The notes beneath the pieces were generated by a model. The model saw only the letters and a program-made list of their open reading frames with translations. It did not search any database and was not told the origin of the DNA. Positions 63,022-64,000 of a stretch of DNA of 64,000 nucleotides are shown here, in pieces (within the stretch, counting starts at the first letter, position 1; every line of letters starts with the position of its first letter). Made by a program: the position numbers and the translations under genes. The stretch lies in assembly GCA_029555925.1 (NCBI GenBank), contig JAKPQU010000015.1:1-64000 (forward strand). Direction: 5' to 3'. This DNA is from Bacillota bacterium. Its GTDB lineage: Bacteria > Eremiobacterota > SpSt-956 > JAKJGF01.

Positions 63022-64000
63022 ATGTTGAATCCCGGACAAATACTTGAAAGATATGAAGTAGTCAATAAAATAGAAGAAGACGGTCATGGTTCTGTATATC
63101 TCGGTAATCATGTAACGTTAAACAAGCAGATTGCCATAAAAGAAATAATGGGACATAGCCTGGCGCCTGATGCAAGACATAATATAACACCGGTTTTTAT
63201 GGAGAAAACCCGGGTGTTTGCAAAACTTGACCATGTCAGTCTGCCAAAGATAATGGATTTTTTTCCTTCCGGTGATCATTTTTATATAATTATGGATTAT
63301 ATAAAAGGTGAAAATGTGGAAAATTTCATGAAAATAAGGCATTCTGCTCCTCTTGAAGAAAAAGAAGCTATAAAATATATAATAGACTTATGCAAGGTTA
63401 TGTGGTTTTTACATAATCAAAAGCCGGTTCCTCTATTTATGGGTAATTTAAATCCTTCCAGTGTAATAATAGGTTATGACGGAAAGATTTCTCTGGTCAG
63501 TTTCGGTATAAATAAATATATCAATCAAACAAATTATACCAGAGCCGGTTTTGCAGCACCTGAAGCATACAGAAATAAAACTACACCTTTATCTGATATA
63601 TTCAGTCTTGGAAATATTCTTTATTATATGATTACAGGTTTAAACCCCGGTATTTCCCGTCATACAAATTATGACCTTCCATCTGTAAGAAATATAAATC
63701 CGGATATCTCTGTAACTTTAGAGAAAATAGTAAAGAAAGCTATAGATACAGAACCTTTTGCCAGATTTGATAATATGAAAGATATGAAACAGGCTCTTCA
63801 GGAATGCCTTGACTGTCCTGAATTTTATGTTAAAGAAAGGAAAGGAGAGAAACGAAATCGGGAAGACCGAGTATTTGAATCGTCTACCCTGATGATGCCG
63901 GGCAGTTTCAAGAAAGAAATGGGAGATGTTCTGGAAGGTTTTAAAGATACAAAAAAACTGGACAGTGAGATTACGCAGGAACTTCCGAGATCTGATGATG
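63022..64000 (+). CDS. Ser/Thr pseudokinase, partial (runs off right edge)
   Basis: 326 residues visible from the ATG at 63022 with no stop before the end of the window. Kinase domain about 6-270: the glycine loop DGHGSVYLG and Lys40 (AIKE) are intact. The catalytic loop reads FMGNLNPSSV (Asp to Asn142, Asn to Ser147) and the DFG position reads VSFG (Asp to Ser160). Both metal-binding and base residues are therefore changed and the protein should be catalytically dead, though it may bind nucleotide. The activation segment lacks a typical T-x-x-Y but ends AAPEAYR. From 271 a charged linker begins. No SD is visible; an R3 repeat ends 14 bases upstream. The C-terminal partner domain is outside the window. 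Confidence 0.85.
   Translation, partial: MLNPGQILERYEVVNKIEEDGHGSVYLGNHVTLNKQIAIKEIMGHSLAPDARHNITPVFMEKTRVFAKLDHVSLPKIMDFFPSGDHFYIIMDYIKGENVENFMKIRHSAPLEEKEAIKYIIDLCKVMWFLHNQKPVPLFMGNLNPSSVIIGYDGKISLVSFGINKYINQTNYTRAGFAAPEAYRNKTTPLSDIFSLGNILYYMITGLNPGISRHTNYDLPSVRNINPDISVTLEKIVKKAIDTEPFARFDNMKDMKQALQECLDCPEFYVKERKGEKRNREDRVFESSTLMMPGSFKKEMGDVLEGFKDTKKLDSEITQELPRSDD

Overview
The window is 64 kb of AT-rich, gene-dense bacterial chromosome. It contains no rRNA, tRNA, transposase, integrase or CRISPR array that I could find. The gene content points to a free-living, signalling-rich bacterium: zinc-ribbon Ser/Thr protein kinases fused to TPR, HEAT or beta-propeller modules, tandem two-component kinases, a chemoreceptor, and an XrtA-type polysaccharide deacetylase. 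Housekeeping metabolic genes (pta, gdhA, accD-accA fusion, proline dehydrogenase) are scattered between them. I would guess an uncultured candidate-phylum lineage, but the window holds no marker gene that fixes the taxonomy.

Layout. 1-1764 (minus): a three-gene operon of a MerR-like regulator, an ExeA-like AAA ATPase and a helix-turn-helix protein with a repetitive tail that leaves the window. 1945-9663 (mostly minus): pta, a polysaccharide deacetylase, an ATP-grasp enzyme, a zinc-ribbon/TPR membrane protein, a cyclic-nucleotide-binding protein (plus) and a very long TPR protein. 10075-21855 (plus): a signalling island with an NtrC-type sigma54 activator, a chemoreceptor preceded by a good -24/-12 promoter, a hybrid kinase and three consecutive HisKA_2-type kinases. 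22080-24167 (plus): a strong sigma70 promoter, about 220 nt of hairpin-rich RNA, a coiled-coil NYN-domain RNase and a small Sm/Hfq-like protein, which together look like an RNA-processing module. 24495-41939: mixed metabolic and envelope genes (glycosyltransferase, bleomycin-hydrolase-type peptidase, protein kinase with TPRs, FGE-sulfatase-fold protein, gdhA, PAP2 phosphatase, proline dehydrogenase, accDA, pyroglutamyl peptidase, aminotransferase).

42050-57597 (minus) is a long run of linked regulatory and membrane genes: a double pseudokinase with a beta-propeller, a PATAN/DUF4388 protein, two paralogous proteins that look like diverged proteasome-beta/HslV-type Ntn hydrolases (one with Thr, one with Ala after the initiator Met), a DUF4178/SpeE-like/DUF350 membrane cluster, and a canonical Ser/Thr kinase with HEAT repeats. 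57900-64000 (plus, with one minus lipoprotein gene) holds an FAD-dependent oxidoreductase, two unknown proteins, a DUF1786 ASKHA-fold protein and the start of another pseudokinase.

Intergenic spaces are unusually rich in short palindromic repeats without coding capacity. At least four families recur: R1 (about 95 bp, ends related to TTACTGACCTGAGCATAA), R2 (about 125-145 bp, ends related to TATAGTTAGTTTCATAACT), R3 (about 75-80 bp, TTTTGTGTAAA arms) and R4 (about 80-115 bp, TTTGACCGGGATT arms). R1, R2 and several solo sites share a core of alternating ACGCGT/TTACG/TCACG motifs. Most copies sit immediately next to gene ends or starts. All functional calls are from reading translations by eye; no database search was run.
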